From assembly GCA_963747255.1 (NCBI GenBank), contig CAVVEG010000005.1:1-64000 (forward strand): a stretch of 64,000 nt of DNA, read 5' to 3'. Numbering within the stretch: position 1 is the stretch's first letter; each line of letters opens with the position of its first letter. The notes below the pieces were generated by a model, which was not told the origin of the DNA, did not search any database, and saw only the letters and a program-made list of their open reading frames with translations. The translations under genes and the position numbers were made by a program. Positions 9,387 to 17,721 of the stretch are shown here, one piece after another. The DNA comes from CAIYRG01 sp963747255. GTDB taxonomy: Bacteria; Pseudomonadota; Alphaproteobacteria; Micropepsales; Micropepsaceae.

Positions 9387-11198
9387 TTACGCCACTGCGG
9401 CCGAAGAATCGCCCCGGCGCAGACGCACCACGCCGCGCGGCGGATTGGAGATATAGACCAGCGCTTCGGCAACGGCGATCAGTTGCTCGCGCCCGAATGG
9501 CTTGGGCAGCATGATGCATTCCCGAAAGGCCGGCGGAAGGGCAGCGCGGCGATAGCCGGTGACGAAGGCAAAGGGGATGTTTTTGCGCGTCAGCGCCTGC
9601 GCCAGCTCGTCCGATGTAAGGCCTTCGAGATTGAGATCGAGCAGCGCGGCGTCGAAATTGCCATTTTCGATGAGAACTTTGGCCTCGGGAACCGTCGCGG
9701 CCGGTCCGACGACTTCGCATCCCGCGGAGGCGAGACAGGCGCGGATATCGATTGCGACCAGCGGCTCGTCTTCCACGACGAGAATCCGTTTGCCGCGCAG
9801 CGCGAGCGACGTCTCGTCCTGCATCCCCGGAAACAGCGTGATCTCCGCTTCGGGTCTTTTCCGCAGGTCAATGTCGGCATGTTCGGAAGCGGGCAGTGGT
9901 AGTTCGAGCCGGCACAGAACCCCTCCGGCGCGGAAATCGATCTGCGCATTGCCTCCATAACTGAGCGCCGTCTGATGGACCAGTTTGGTGCCGAAGCCGG
10001 ATTCGCTCTGGTTACGGACCATCGGCCCGCCGGATTCTTCCCAGTTCAGGACCAGGACCCGCCCGGCGCCTGTCCTCACTTCCCAGGTGATGGCGACACT
10101 GCCGATGCTGTTGGAAAGCGCGCCGTGGCGGCGGGCATTGGAAGCGAGTTCGTGCAGGATAAGGCCCAGATGGATCGTGCGCTGCGCGTCGAGGTGCAGC
10201 ATGGGGCCGGAGCATGAGATGCGCCCGGCTGCGGCGCCGGTCATCGCCTGTTCCTCGATCAGATCGCGCAGCGACGCGCCCTGCATCCGCGATTCGGTCA
10301 GCAGCGAATGCGATTTTGCGAGCGCCTGAATCCGGTAGGTGAAGGAATCGACGAATTCGCGCTCGGTGTGGGCATGCGCCAATGACTGGCGGCCAATCGC
10401 CTGAACCGTGGCCAGAGTGTTCTTCACCCGGTGATTCAGTTCATCGATCAGCAGGCGTTGCACCCGCTCCGCCTCTTTGCGTTCGCTGACATCGCGGGCA
10501 ATCTTGGATGCACCGATCACGCGGCCGGTTTCATCATGCAACGGCGACACGGTCAGCGACACGTCCACCCGGCGGCCGTTCTTCGCAACCCTCACGGTTT
10601 CGAAATGATCGATCCTCTCGCCCTTGCGAAGTTTGGAGAGAATGTAGGTTTCCTGGTGGTGGAGTTCGGGCGGAATGATGCGCGTGATCGGCTGTCCGAT
10701 CATTTCCGCGGGGGTATATCCGAAGATGCGCTCCGCGCCTTTGTTCCACGAGGTGACGATGCCTTCGAGGGTCTTGCTGACGATGGCGTCGTCGGAAGAC
10801 GCAACAATGGAGGCCAGGCGGGATTCCGTGGTTGAACGCTCGGTCAGGTCATAGAGCAGGTTCAGTGCGCCGGTGATATTTCCGGATTCATCGCGCAGCA
10901 GCGAGGGGTGGGGCATGAAAGGCACGCGGGTGCCGTCGGGCCTTTCCGCGACGGCGCGGACGCCACGAACGGGCACGCCGGTCTTCAGCGTCTGCGCCAT
11001 GGGGCACTCTTCATGCGGCAGCGGCGCACCGTCGGGGGTGTAAATGCGGAAGGAACCGCACCAGAACTGACCGAGTGGCGGCCGCCAGCCCCAGAATTCG
11101 GCGGCGGCGTCGTTGTAATAGGTCAGCCGGCCATCGGCGTCCGTGAGGTAGAGCGCCACCGGAAGCGCCTCAAGCACGGCCGTGGCGTCAGTAATCAT
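9387..11198 (-). CDS. PAS-PAS-HWE hybrid sensor histidine kinase with C-terminal receiver
   Basis: From the ATG at 11198 the protein has about 603 residues. Two PAS domains (about 5-120 and 125-245) are followed by the HWE/HisKA_2 phosphoacceptor box ELNHRVKN with His at about 256, an N-box HELASNARRHGA near 349, and a receiver domain from about 469 (ILVVEDEP) with its phospho-Asp near 521 in LLDLNLEG and Lys in LPKPF near 566. There is no membrane segment, so it should sense a cytoplasmic signal such as redox, light or a ligand. The fused receiver may act as a phosphate sink or output. An upstream TTG start at 11228 is possible but weaker. Confidence 0.85.
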   Translation of the reverse strand: MITDATAVLEALPVALYLTDADGRLTYYNDAAAEFWGWRPPLGQFWCGSFRIYTPDGAPLPHEECPMAQTLKTGVPVRGVRAVAERPDGTRVPFMPHPSLLRDESGNITGALNLLYDLTERSTTESRLASIVASSDDAIVSKTLEGIVTSWNKGAERIFGYTPAEMIGQPITRIIPPELHHQETYILSKLRKGERIDHFETVRVAKNGRRVDVSLTVSPLHDETGRVIGASKIARDVSERKEAERVQRLLIDELNHRVKNTLATVQAIGRQSLAHAHTEREFVDSFTYRIQALAKSHSLLTESRMQGASLRDLIEEQAMTGAAAGRISCSGPMLHLDAQRTIHLGLILHELASNARRHGALSNSIGSVAITWEVRTGAGRVLVLNWEESGGPMVRNQSESGFGTKLVHQTALSYGGNAQIDFRAGGVLCRLELPLPASEHADIDLRKRPEAEITLFPGMQDETSLALRGKRILVVEDEPLVAIDIRACLASAGCEVVGPAATVPEAKVLIENGNFDAALLDLNLEGLTSDELAQALTRKNIPFAFVTGYRRAALPPAFRECIMLPKPFGREQLIAVAEALVYISNPPRGVVRLRRGDSSAAVA

Positions 11199-11294
11199 CT
11201 TAATTTTCCAAGGATATACGTCCCGCAAACGTGCGGCGGCAGGTTTGGTTCCGAAGTGCGTATAAGGGACGCAACTGCGGCGAATCCGGGTTCG

Positions 11295-11492
11295 TCAGCC
11301 GGCTGGCCCCATCTCTGCGAGCTCCAGTATCGCATGGACTTCGCTACCCAGCTTCAGCCACTCCACCGCAATTCTGAGATACTCCGCCCGGTGTTCATCG
11401 GTTTTCGCGTTTTCTGCCAACTCCATTGAAGCCCGTGCTTCCTGCGTGAACATCCTGGCCCGCAGTTTCAATTCCGCATGCCTTTCTGACAT
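11295..11492 (-). CDS. Small helical protein (65 aa)
   Basis: The start is placed at the Met of MSERHAELKLRARMF, since sequence upstream of it is not family-like. The core EYLRIAVEWLKLGSEV matches the gene at 8618. Probably a helical hairpin protein; function unknown. It is encoded upstream of, and in the same direction as, the hybrid kinase but is separated from it by about 95 bases. Confidence 0.5.
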   Translation of the reverse strand: MSERHAELKLRARMFTQEARASMELAENAKTDEHRAEYLRIAVEWLKLGSEVHAILELAEMGPAG

Positions 11493-11744
11493 CCCGGATT
11501 CTCGCTCTCGAACCTTGGCAGCCCCGTCAAGCCTCACATATTGCGGGAGATTTTTAATTTCAAGAAAAACTGACAAATGAGACAGCAGCATCAACCACCG
11601 GCAAAGCGTCGGCTTGAGCTTATGGTGTGTTTGATTCAAATTTTTCGCCGGACCGAGGGTTGGCGGCGCGTGCCAGCGATGAGCTTACGCCAAGCCCGCA
11701 AACCGGCTATGATCACGACACTTTACGCTGGGAGGGAGAAGCCC

Positions 11745-12281
11745 ATGGAGAAGTTCATCGCCGGGCTCGTGAAAGACTTCGAGGCCGGAAAAATATCGAG
11801 ACGGGAATTTTGTGAAGCGATTGCGCTCGCCGCGGTTGTTTATGGCGCCGGAGATGCCGCGAAGGCCGCGCCCGCACGTGGCATGAAAATGCTGGGCGTC
11901 AATCATATTTCCTATTCCTGCGCGGATTACACCAAGGCGCGGGATTATTATTCCTCCGTCCTCGGGATGCAGGTCGTGAACGACAACGGAAAGAATCGCG
12001 CCAATCTCGCGTTCGGGCCGGAGGCGGGCACGGGCGGCGCATTTGTCGTGGCGCGGAATTTCGGCGCCAATCAGTCGCGCCAACCGGGGAAGTCGCAGGT
12101 CGATCACATCTGCTACACCATCCCGAACTGGAACGACGACAGGCTGATGACGTCATTGAAAGCCGCCGGAACAAAGCCGGTGGACCGCAATCCCGGCGGA
12201 AACAGCATCAACGTCTTTGATCCCTACAATTATCAGGTGCAGCTGGCCTCGATCGTCGGCGAAAACGCCTGGAGAAAGTAA
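11745..12281 (+). CDS. VOC-family protein with N-terminal leader (paralogue 1)
   Basis: The start at 11745 is supported by GGGAGGGAG upstream. The first 45 residues carry an acidic helix and then SRREFCEAIALAAVVYG, a twin-arginine-like leader ending near AKAAPA. The remainder is a single VOC (glyoxalase/bleomycin-resistance) fold beginning with VNHISYSCADYTKARDYYSSVLGM and ending with FDPYNYQVQLAS. VOC folds bind a divalent metal and act on vicinal-oxygen or ring-cleavage substrates, but the substrate is not readable here. The next gene, 11 bases downstream, is a clear paralogue, so this is a tandem duplication in one operon. Confidence 0.7.
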   Translation: MEKFIAGLVKDFEAGKISRREFCEAIALAAVVYGAGDAAKAAPARGMKMLGVNHISYSCADYTKARDYYSSVLGMQVVNDNGKNRANLAFGPEAGTGGAFVVARNFGANQSRQPGKSQVDHICYTIPNWNDDRLMTSLKAAGTKPVDRNPGGNSINVFDPYNYQVQLASIVGENAWRK

Positions 12282-12292
12282 GGAGAATAACC

Positions 12293-12874
12293 ATGGAAGC
12301 TTTTGCCGCCGTAAAACTGGACGAATTCGAGCAGGGCAGGATCAGCCGGCGCCGCCTGATCGAGGCGCTGACTCTGGCCGTAACCGCCACATCGGCCACT
12401 GCCGCGCAGGCCGCCGCGGGCACCGGAATCAAGTGCGCCGCCGTCAATCACATTTCCTACACCAACCCCAATTACCGCCAGGCCGCCGACTGGTATTCCA
12501 AGGTGTTCAACATGGAACAGGTCAATGACGACGGCCATAACGTGAATCTGCCGTTCGGGAAAATGGGCGAGCAGCCTTTTGGCGTTACCGCGAAAGATGT
12601 CGGCCCGACCTTCCTGATCTGCCGCACGCGCGATCTCAACGGGACCATCGGCACGACCGGAGTCCAGCGCCCCAAAGCGACAAACCTGGTCGATCACATG
12701 GCCTATACGGTGGCGGATTTCGATCGCGAGCGCGCCAAGGCGGAGCTGAAGGCGATGGGCGTCGAAAACGTCCGTGACGGCGGAATGTTCAGCCTGCACA
12801 TGACCGATCCGTTTGGCTATGACGTGCAGATCAGCGGGTTGGCGAATAACGCGGTCAGCGACGGCGGCGGTTAG
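12293..12874 (+). CDS. VOC-family protein with N-terminal leader (paralogue 2)
   Basis: The 193-residue product has the same plan as its upstream neighbour: a short acidic start (KLDEFEQGRISRRRL), a hydrophobic leader rich in Ala/Thr, then a VOC domain starting VNHISYTNPNYRQAADWYSKVFNM and ending MTDPFGYDVQISG. An insert between strands (FLICRTRDLNGTIGTTG) distinguishes it from paralogue 1. The RRRL leader may be a Tat-type export signal, implying a periplasmic metal-dependent enzyme; this is an inference. The two gene products may form a heterodimer. Confidence 0.7.
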   Translation: MEAFAAVKLDEFEQGRISRRRLIEALTLAVTATSATAAQAAAGTGIKCAAVNHISYTNPNYRQAADWYSKVFNMEQVNDDGHNVNLPFGKMGEQPFGVTAKDVGPTFLICRTRDLNGTIGTTGVQRPKATNLVDHMAYTVADFDRERAKAELKAMGVENVRDGGMFSLHMTDPFGYDVQISGLANNAVSDGGG

Positions 12875-12878
12875 CTCT

Positions 12879-13010
12879 CTCCATGGCCGGGCTTGCTTGT
12901 GGCCGGGCTTGACCCGGCCACCTGGCCACCAGCGCGTCCGCGCGGTGAGTGAATTATCGGTGCGGCGACTTGCGCCTACTGGATGGCCGGGTCGGAGCCC
13001 GGCCATGGAG
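12879..13010 (-). repeat. Mobile intergenic palindromic repeat, copy 2 (inverted relative to copy 1)
   Basis: Reverse-complementing this unit gives the same ends (CCATGGCCGGGC and CCGGCCATGGAG) and the same CTCACCGCGC core as the unit at 6748-6885, with scattered differences. It occupies the gap between the VOC operon and the arsenic operon and may supply a transcription-stopping hairpin there. Confidence 0.75.
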
Positions 13011-13044
13011 GTGATTAGCTGCGTGCTGTTGCAGTAGTTTCATA

Positions 13045-13062
13045 ATTCCATAATAATGGAAT
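13045..13062. promoter_or_regulatory. ArsR operator palindrome
   Basis: ATTCCAT and ATGGAAT form a perfect inverted repeat around AATA, ending one base before the arsR start codon. Members of this regulator family bind AT-rich palindromes overlapping their own promoter. No ribosome-binding site fits between it and the ATG, so the mRNA may be leaderless. Confidence 0.65.
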
Positions 13063-13063
13063 A

Positions 13064-13426
13064 ATGAAATTAAACGCTGCTGTGGATGCCTTGGCCGCTC
13101 TGGCACAGGAAAACCGCCTTTCGGTGTTCCGGGCTCTGGTTCAGGCTGGCCCGGAAGGGCTTTGTCCGGGCGATCTCGCAGGAGCGCTGGGCGTTGCCGG
13201 ACCGACGCTGTCCTTTCATTTGGCGCAATTGCGCCATGCGGGTCTGATCACCGTCAGGCGCCAGGGCCGTTCGCTGGTTTATGCCGCGAACTTCCCGGTC
13301 ATGAATGCGCTCATCGGCTTTCTCACCGAGAACTGCTGCGGCGGTAATGCCGCGGCATGCGCCGCCCCGGCGGGCCGCCCGGTTCCGCGCAAACCGGCCC
13401 GCCGCGCGGCCGGCCGTTCGTCATGA
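13064..13426 (+). CDS. arsR: ArsR-family arsenite-responsive repressor
   Basis: A winged-helix repressor: LAQENRLSVFRALV opens the fold, and the recognition helix region is GPTLSFHLAQLRHAGLI. The C-terminal end of the domain carries TENCCGG with Cys91-Cys92 and Cys99, the same spacing class as ArsR proteins that bind trivalent arsenic near the C-terminus rather than in the DNA-binding helix. A basic tail (RKPARRAAGR) follows. The palindrome at 13045 is its likely operator. It heads an operon with arsC and the aquaglyceroporin gene. Derepression by arsenite is the expected behaviour of the family. Confidence 0.85.
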   Translation: MKLNAAVDALAALAQENRLSVFRALVQAGPEGLCPGDLAGALGVAGPTLSFHLAQLRHAGLITVRRQGRSLVYAANFPVMNALIGFLTENCCGGNAAACAAPAGRPVPRKPARRAAGRSS

Positions 13427-13457
13427 TCAAACAGGCCGGGCGATAGGAGCGAAGGAC

Positions 13458-13967
13458 ATGGCAGCGGAAAAGGACGTGTACAATGTCCTGTTCCTGTGCA
13501 CGCATAATTCGGCGCGCAGCATTATGGGCGAGGCGATCATCAACAATCTTTCGGTGAGCCGCGGGCGTTTCCGGGGCTACAGCGCCGGGAGCCATCCCGC
13601 CGGTCAGCCCAATCCATTCGCGCTTGACTGCATACTGCGCGCGGGAATGCCGACTGAGGGACTGCGCAGCAAAAACTGGGATGAATTTGCCAGGCCGGGT
13701 GCGCCCCAACTCGATTTCGTTTTTACGGTCTGTGACAACGCGGCGAAGGAGGTCTGCCCGGTCTGGCCGGGCCAACCCATGACCGCACACTGGGGTTTGG
13801 AAGATCCATCCGCATTTGAAGGCAGTGAGGAAAAGAAACGCCAAATATTTTCCGCTGCGTTTCGCCGTTTGTCCAATCGCATCGGGATTTTCGCGAGCTT
13901 GCCGATGGCGAAGCTCGACAGACTGAGTCTGCAAAAGAAACTTGATGAGATCGGAAGAACGCAGTGA
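13458..13967 (+). CDS. arsC: Arsenate reductase, LMW-phosphatase type
   Basis: The P-loop CTHNSAR (Cys14 to Arg20, CX5R) lies immediately after the first strand VLFLC, as in thioredoxin- or glutaredoxin-coupled arsenate reductases derived from low-molecular-weight phosphatases. The later segment FVFTVCDNAAKEVCPVWPG supplies further family cysteines, and HWGLEDPS contains the general-acid Asp. The start at 13458 has GGAG-type sequence upstream. It reduces arsenate to arsenite, which the next gene's channel can release. The stop overlaps the next start by four bases. Confidence 0.9.
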   Translation: MAAEKDVYNVLFLCTHNSARSIMGEAIINNLSVSRGRFRGYSAGSHPAGQPNPFALDCILRAGMPTEGLRSKNWDEFARPGAPQLDFVFTVCDNAAKEVCPVWPGQPMTAHWGLEDPSAFEGSEEKKRQIFSAAFRRLSNRIGIFASLPMAKLDRLSLQKKLDEIGRTQ

Positions 13968-14620
13968 CGCTGGCCCGGCGGCTCGCGGCGGAGGCATTGG
14001 GCACCGGGCTGTTGCTGGCCGCCGTCATTGGCTCCGGCATCATGGGCGAACGGCTCGCCGGCGGAAATGCCGCCATCGCCCTTCTGGCAAATTCGATCGC
14101 CACCGGGACCGCGCTTTATGTGCTGATTCTGGTGTTCGGTCCGGTTTCCGGCGCACACTTCAACCCGGCCGTCAGTCTCGTATTCGCTTCAAGCCGGAAA
14201 ATGCCGTGGAGCGATGCGGCCGCTTATATCTGTACCCAGATCATGGCCGCGTTCGCAGGCGTTGCGGCGGCTCACGCGATGTTCGGCAAATCGCTGTTTT
14301 TTGCCTCGCAACATCCGCGCACCGGACCGCATCAATGGTGGGCGGAAGGCGTTGCCACTTTCGGCCTGCTGGTCGTGATTCTGGGCAGCGCCCGCCAAAG
14401 CCTGCCGGCGGTCGCCGCTGCGGTTGGCGCCTATATCACGGCCGCTTACTGGTTTACCGCCTCGACTTCTTTTGCAGATCCGGCCGTGACTCTCGCGCGC
14501 ACGGCCAGCAATACATTTGCCGGAATCAGGCCCATCGATGCGCCGGCTTTCGTCCTCGCGCAGCTCGCAGGCGCCTTTGTCGCCGCCGGCATCATGCGCT
14601 GGCTCAATTCCGAAAAATAA
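13964..14620 (+). CDS. MIP-family aquaglyceroporin of arsenic operon
   Basis: Six hydrophobic segments plus the two half-helix signatures show a MIP channel. The first is HFNPAVS (Asn67-Pro-Ala); the second reads FADPAVT, so Asn is replaced by Asp at residue 172. Arsenic-operon aquaglyceroporins of rhizobia conduct arsenite out down its gradient after ArsC reduction, replacing ArsB; that role is inferred from gene order arsR-arsC-MIP with a four-base overlap. The start codon is GTG. The Asp substitution may alter conduction and is worth noting. Confidence 0.85.
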   Translation: MTLARRLAAEALGTGLLLAAVIGSGIMGERLAGGNAAIALLANSIATGTALYVLILVFGPVSGAHFNPAVSLVFASSRKMPWSDAAAYICTQIMAAFAGVAAAHAMFGKSLFFASQHPRTGPHQWWAEGVATFGLLVVILGSARQSLPAVAAAVGAYITAAYWFTASTSFADPAVTLARTASNTFAGIRPIDAPAFVLAQLAGAFVAAGIMRWLNSEK

Positions 14621-14705
14621 GCGGTCGTGTTCCTCTCCCACCTGCGTTGCGCGCGAGGAGAGGAGAACGCCCGGCCGCGCCTGCCTCGACGGCGGCGCGG
14701 GTTTT

Positions 14706-14951
14706 TTATATGGCCCAGCTAAGGTTCGGACTGGCGATGGTGACGAGGGTGGAACCGCCGCAGCCGTCGCAGCGTCCGGGATATTTGCTGAAATCGGGGT
14801 TGTGCCCGTTGCTCAGAATGCTGGTGACGCGCTGGATGTCCTTGCGCTCTTCGCTGGCCAGCAGCCGCGTGATGCAGTCGTCGCAATAACATTCGCCGGG
14901 ACGCGACCGTAACCAGTTGTCCACTTTGCGGATCACCATACGACTGCTCAT
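14706..14951 (-). CDS. Small zinc-ribbon-like conserved protein (81 aa)
   Basis: The product starts MSSRMVIRKVDNWLRSRPGE and contains CYCDDC and later CDGCGG, two cysteine pairs likely to hold one zinc. AGAAGG lies upstream of the ATG. Short proteins with this opening and cysteine layout are conserved hypotheticals in Bradyrhizobium-like bacteria. A much longer open frame upstream on this strand is an antisense shadow of the pyrophosphatase gene. Function unknown. Confidence 0.65.
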   Translation of the reverse strand: MSSRMVIRKVDNWLRSRPGECYCDDCITRLLASEERKDIQRVTSILSNGHNPDFSKYPGRCDGCGGSTLVTIASPNLSWAI

Positions 14952-15221
14952 CGCCTTCTCTCCACCAATCCTGTTTTGGGAAAGTGCGGCCCGAAAATGG
15001 GAAACCCCGCGCTTTCCCCCGTTTTGGCGCCGTTTTGCGGCGCATTCCGGTTTCAACCGGGGGTTCACATTGGGCCGAGGCCCTGGAACCTTGGCGTAAA
15101 CGCCTCCTTCCGCCATACGGTTCCGTATGCTGATTATCCGGAAAACACGGTGTTCCGATGCTGCGGCTTTGCCGGGGGAACGGAGTGCGACTCCCGCGCG
15201 TTTTGCATCGCTGACGGGGGC

Positions 15222-15791
15222 ATGGGAAACACGGTGCCGCAGAAACGCCCTCCTCTCCTGACCGAACTGCCCTGCCGCGACGCGTCGAGCGGCGATTTTC
15301 GCGTGGTGATCGAGACACCGCGAAGAAGCCGCAACAAATATCGTTACGAACCCGAATGCGGCACTCTTCTTCTCGCGAGCATGCTGCCGGAAGGCATGAG
15401 TTTTCCGTACGACTTCGGTTTCATTCCCTCCACACTGGCCGATGACGGCGACCCGCTGGATGTGCTCGTCCTGATGGATGAGCCGTCGATTCCGCTCGCG
15501 ATCATCCGTGCCCGTCTGATTGGCGCGATACGCGCAGAGCAGAAGGAGCGGGGCGGTGGCTGGAAGGAAAACGATCGCCTGGTCGCCGTTGCATGCCATG
15601 CGCACAGCCATTCGGACGAGACGTCGCTGAAAAGCCTGAAGCCGCACCTGATCGATGAAATCATCGAGTTCTTCCGGGAATACAACCGGCAGCACGGCAA
15701 GCAGTTCCGAAGCACCGGACTCAGCGGCCCGCGACGCGCAGGGAAGATCGTGGAATCCGGCGAGCGGCGATTTCGGCGCCGAAAAAACTAA
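15222..15791 (+). CDS. ppa: Inorganic pyrophosphatase (family I)
   Basis: The 189-residue enzyme hydrolyses pyrophosphate to drive biosynthetic reactions. The core FPYDFGFIPSTLADDGDPLDVLVL holds the metal-binding aspartates of soluble family I enzymes, and RSRNKYRYE supplies the early Lys and Tyr. The start at 15222 follows GGGGG at a short distance and includes all family homology. The C-terminal tail (RRAGKIVESGERRFRRRKN) is more basic than in E. coli Ppa. The roughly 270 bases upstream hold no gene that I can see. Confidence 0.85.
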   Translation: MGNTVPQKRPPLLTELPCRDASSGDFRVVIETPRRSRNKYRYEPECGTLLLASMLPEGMSFPYDFGFIPSTLADDGDPLDVLVLMDEPSIPLAIIRARLIGAIRAEQKERGGGWKENDRLVAVACHAHSHSDETSLKSLKPHLIDEIIEFFREYNRQHGKQFRSTGLSGPRRAGKIVESGERRFRRRKN

Positions 15792-15802
15792 TGACGCGGT
15801 TG

Positions 15803-16225
15803 CTATCGGGCCTGTTCGATGCTCCAGCCGGCCGATTCCTTCACCGAAACCGCATCGATCCGGTTGCCGCCGGGGAGCGTGAGCACGCCGCGGCCGGGAA
15901 ACTCGCCTTCGAAGCTGGCGCCGTCGGCAAAAGTGATCTTTCCGTGGCCGGATAATTCGCCGTGGGCGAAATTGCCTTCGTCGCGCCCGATGGGCCTGCC
16001 GTCGAGATACCAGTTGAGAATCCCCGGGCCGCTGAGCAGCATGTCCGCGCACTGCCCGGACCAGGTGATGCTTTCCAGCGGTTCGGGGTCGGGATTTGCG
16101 GCCCAGCATCCGGAGGTGTCATCGCGGATCCAGTGTGGATCCCGGCCGGAAAAATCCGGCTGCGCAGCGGCAGCGGAGACAGCCATTGCCGCACAGGCCA
16201 AAATCGCAGCGTAAAGGGCTCTCAT
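15803..16225 (-). CDS. Secreted MORN-repeat protein (140 aa)
   Basis: A signal peptide (MRALYAAILACAAMAVSAAAAQ) precedes a periplasmic domain with MORN-type units: WYLDGRPIGRDEGNFAHGELSGHG, ITFADGASFEGEF and GRGVLTLPGGNRI. MORN repeats usually mediate surface or membrane contacts. Two cysteines in the N-terminal part (SGCWAAN, SGQCAD) could form a disulphide. It is convergent with ppa, about 12 bases apart. No specific partner is visible. Confidence 0.6.
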   Translation of the reverse strand: MRALYAAILACAAMAVSAAAAQPDFSGRDPHWIRDDTSGCWAANPDPEPLESITWSGQCADMLLSGPGILNWYLDGRPIGRDEGNFAHGELSGHGKITFADGASFEGEFPGRGVLTLPGGNRIDAVSVKESAGWSIEQAR

Positions 16226-16281
16226 CCCGTTATCCGGTGAAGGCGGCTTAATCTACTGCCGCGCGACGCTCTGCGTGAAGC

Positions 16282-17619
16282 CTATTCGCCGGGCGCGGTT
16301 CGCATGCGCGGCGCAACCCGCGAAAAGAGCCCGATCAGCAGCAGGAGCAGCACAGCGGCGCTGATCGACAGCGAACCATGGATGCCGATCAGGCTTCCGG
16401 CCAGCCCAACGGTTATCCCCGAGAAGGCGCGCAAGCCCAGCGCCGCCATGTTGTAAAGCCCGATGACCCGCCCGCGAATGCCCGGAGGCGCGTGGATCTG
16501 CACCAGGCTCTGGGCCATGGAATTGAACGACAATTCGAGGAATCCGGCGGCAAACAGCAGGGCAAGAGCCACCGGATAATAGCCCGAAAGCGCAAAGGCG
16601 CAGATCGCGCAGCACCAGAGCATTGCGAAGATAAACGCGGTTCTGGCATCGGGATTGAGACCGCGTATTTCGAGGAGAATGCCCCCCGTGAGGGCGCCGG
16701 CGGCATCGGCTGCCAGAAGCGCGCTGTAGAACATCCCTGCATCGCCGTGCCCCAGATCGCGGCCGAATTCCGGCATCTGCGCCTGATAGGCATTGGCCAC
16801 GATCAAAGCGGCCGTACCCGAAAGCAGGATCATGGGAAAAATGATCGGGTGACCGGAAACCGCCCGTGCGGTGTCCAAAATATCGGCAAATCCGCGGACC
16901 GCTGGCGCCCGGGACGGCTCTCCCTTGCGGAAGCGGGGGCCGTAAGGCGCTTTCCACAGCCACACGATAAGCGGCAGATAGAAAATCGCATTCAGCATCA
17001 GCCCCGGCGTCGGACCGAGCAGAAGAAGCAATCCTCCACCGACGGCAGGACCCGCGAGCAGTCCGAGATAGCGCGACGTCGCCATCATGCGAATTGCGCT
17101 CGAAAGCCTGGTCCCGCCCACAATGTCGTGGATCAGAACCTGGCTTGGCGGCGCCCAGAATACTCCAGCCGTGCCGTGGATCGTGAGCAACAATGCCGCG
17201 TGCCACATTTCCAGCCGGCCGGTCAAAAACAGCACCGACCAGGCGAGCGAGCAGAACATGAACAGGCCCATGCCGATCTGCACAAGGCGCCGCGGATCGA
17301 GACGGTCCGCAAGTCCACCCATGGAAGTGGCAAACAGCAGGAATGGCAGCCAGTGCGAGAGCACCGCAAATCCGCCGAGCGCCGGCGAGTGGAACTTCTG
17401 GAATGCGATCCAGTACGTGATCACATGCTCGATCGAATCGGCCATCATCGCGAGCACGTTGAACGCGAGATAGGCCCGGTAGGCGGGATTCTGAAGCGCG
17501 ACGAAGGATCTGGGCGGGGCGGGAGACTGGGCTGAGCTGCTCAACTGAAAATCCTGAAGGACTGTGATTCCGGCCACCGGTTTTGCTTTGTGCATATCGG
17601 CGGAGGCCGCGGTGGTCAA
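16282..17619 (-). CDS. MFS transporter, enterobactin-exporter-like
   Basis: A 445-residue protein with about 12 hydrophobic segments and the motif GGLADRLDPRRLVQIGMG between helices 2 and 3, the characteristic loop of major facilitator transporters. A second short loop is seen at GIRGRVIGLYNMAALGLR. The overall shape (unusually small loops, YRAYLAFNVLAMMADSIEHVITYW start) resembles the MFS_3/EntS exporter group. The substrate is not deducible. The first 35 residues are not hydrophobic and the start could be the Met at residue 9. It stands alone as a transcription unit. Confidence 0.75.
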   Translation of the reverse strand: MTTAASADMHKAKPVAGITVLQDFQLSSSAQSPAPPRSFVALQNPAYRAYLAFNVLAMMADSIEHVITYWIAFQKFHSPALGGFAVLSHWLPFLLFATSMGGLADRLDPRRLVQIGMGLFMFCSLAWSVLFLTGRLEMWHAALLLTIHGTAGVFWAPPSQVLIHDIVGGTRLSSAIRMMATSRYLGLLAGPAVGGGLLLLLGPTPGLMLNAIFYLPLIVWLWKAPYGPRFRKGEPSRAPAVRGFADILDTARAVSGHPIIFPMILLSGTAALIVANAYQAQMPEFGRDLGHGDAGMFYSALLAADAAGALTGGILLEIRGLNPDARTAFIFAMLWCCAICAFALSGYYPVALALLFAAGFLELSFNSMAQSLVQIHAPPGIRGRVIGLYNMAALGLRAFSGITVGLAGSLIGIHGSLSISAAVLLLLLIGLFSRVAPRMRTAPGE

Positions 17620-17721
17620 CCCGACAAAATCACCTTAAGCTTTGCGTGGATACGGAAAACATTCACACGCGACAGGTGATGCGGGAACGCCGGACGATAC
17701 GGCCGCGGCGGAGCCAACCGC

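Noticed and set aside
14706..16109. Long minus-strand open frame of 467 residues
   Set aside because: Only its last 81 residues have a ribosome site and family features; the rest is antisense to ppa and neighbours.
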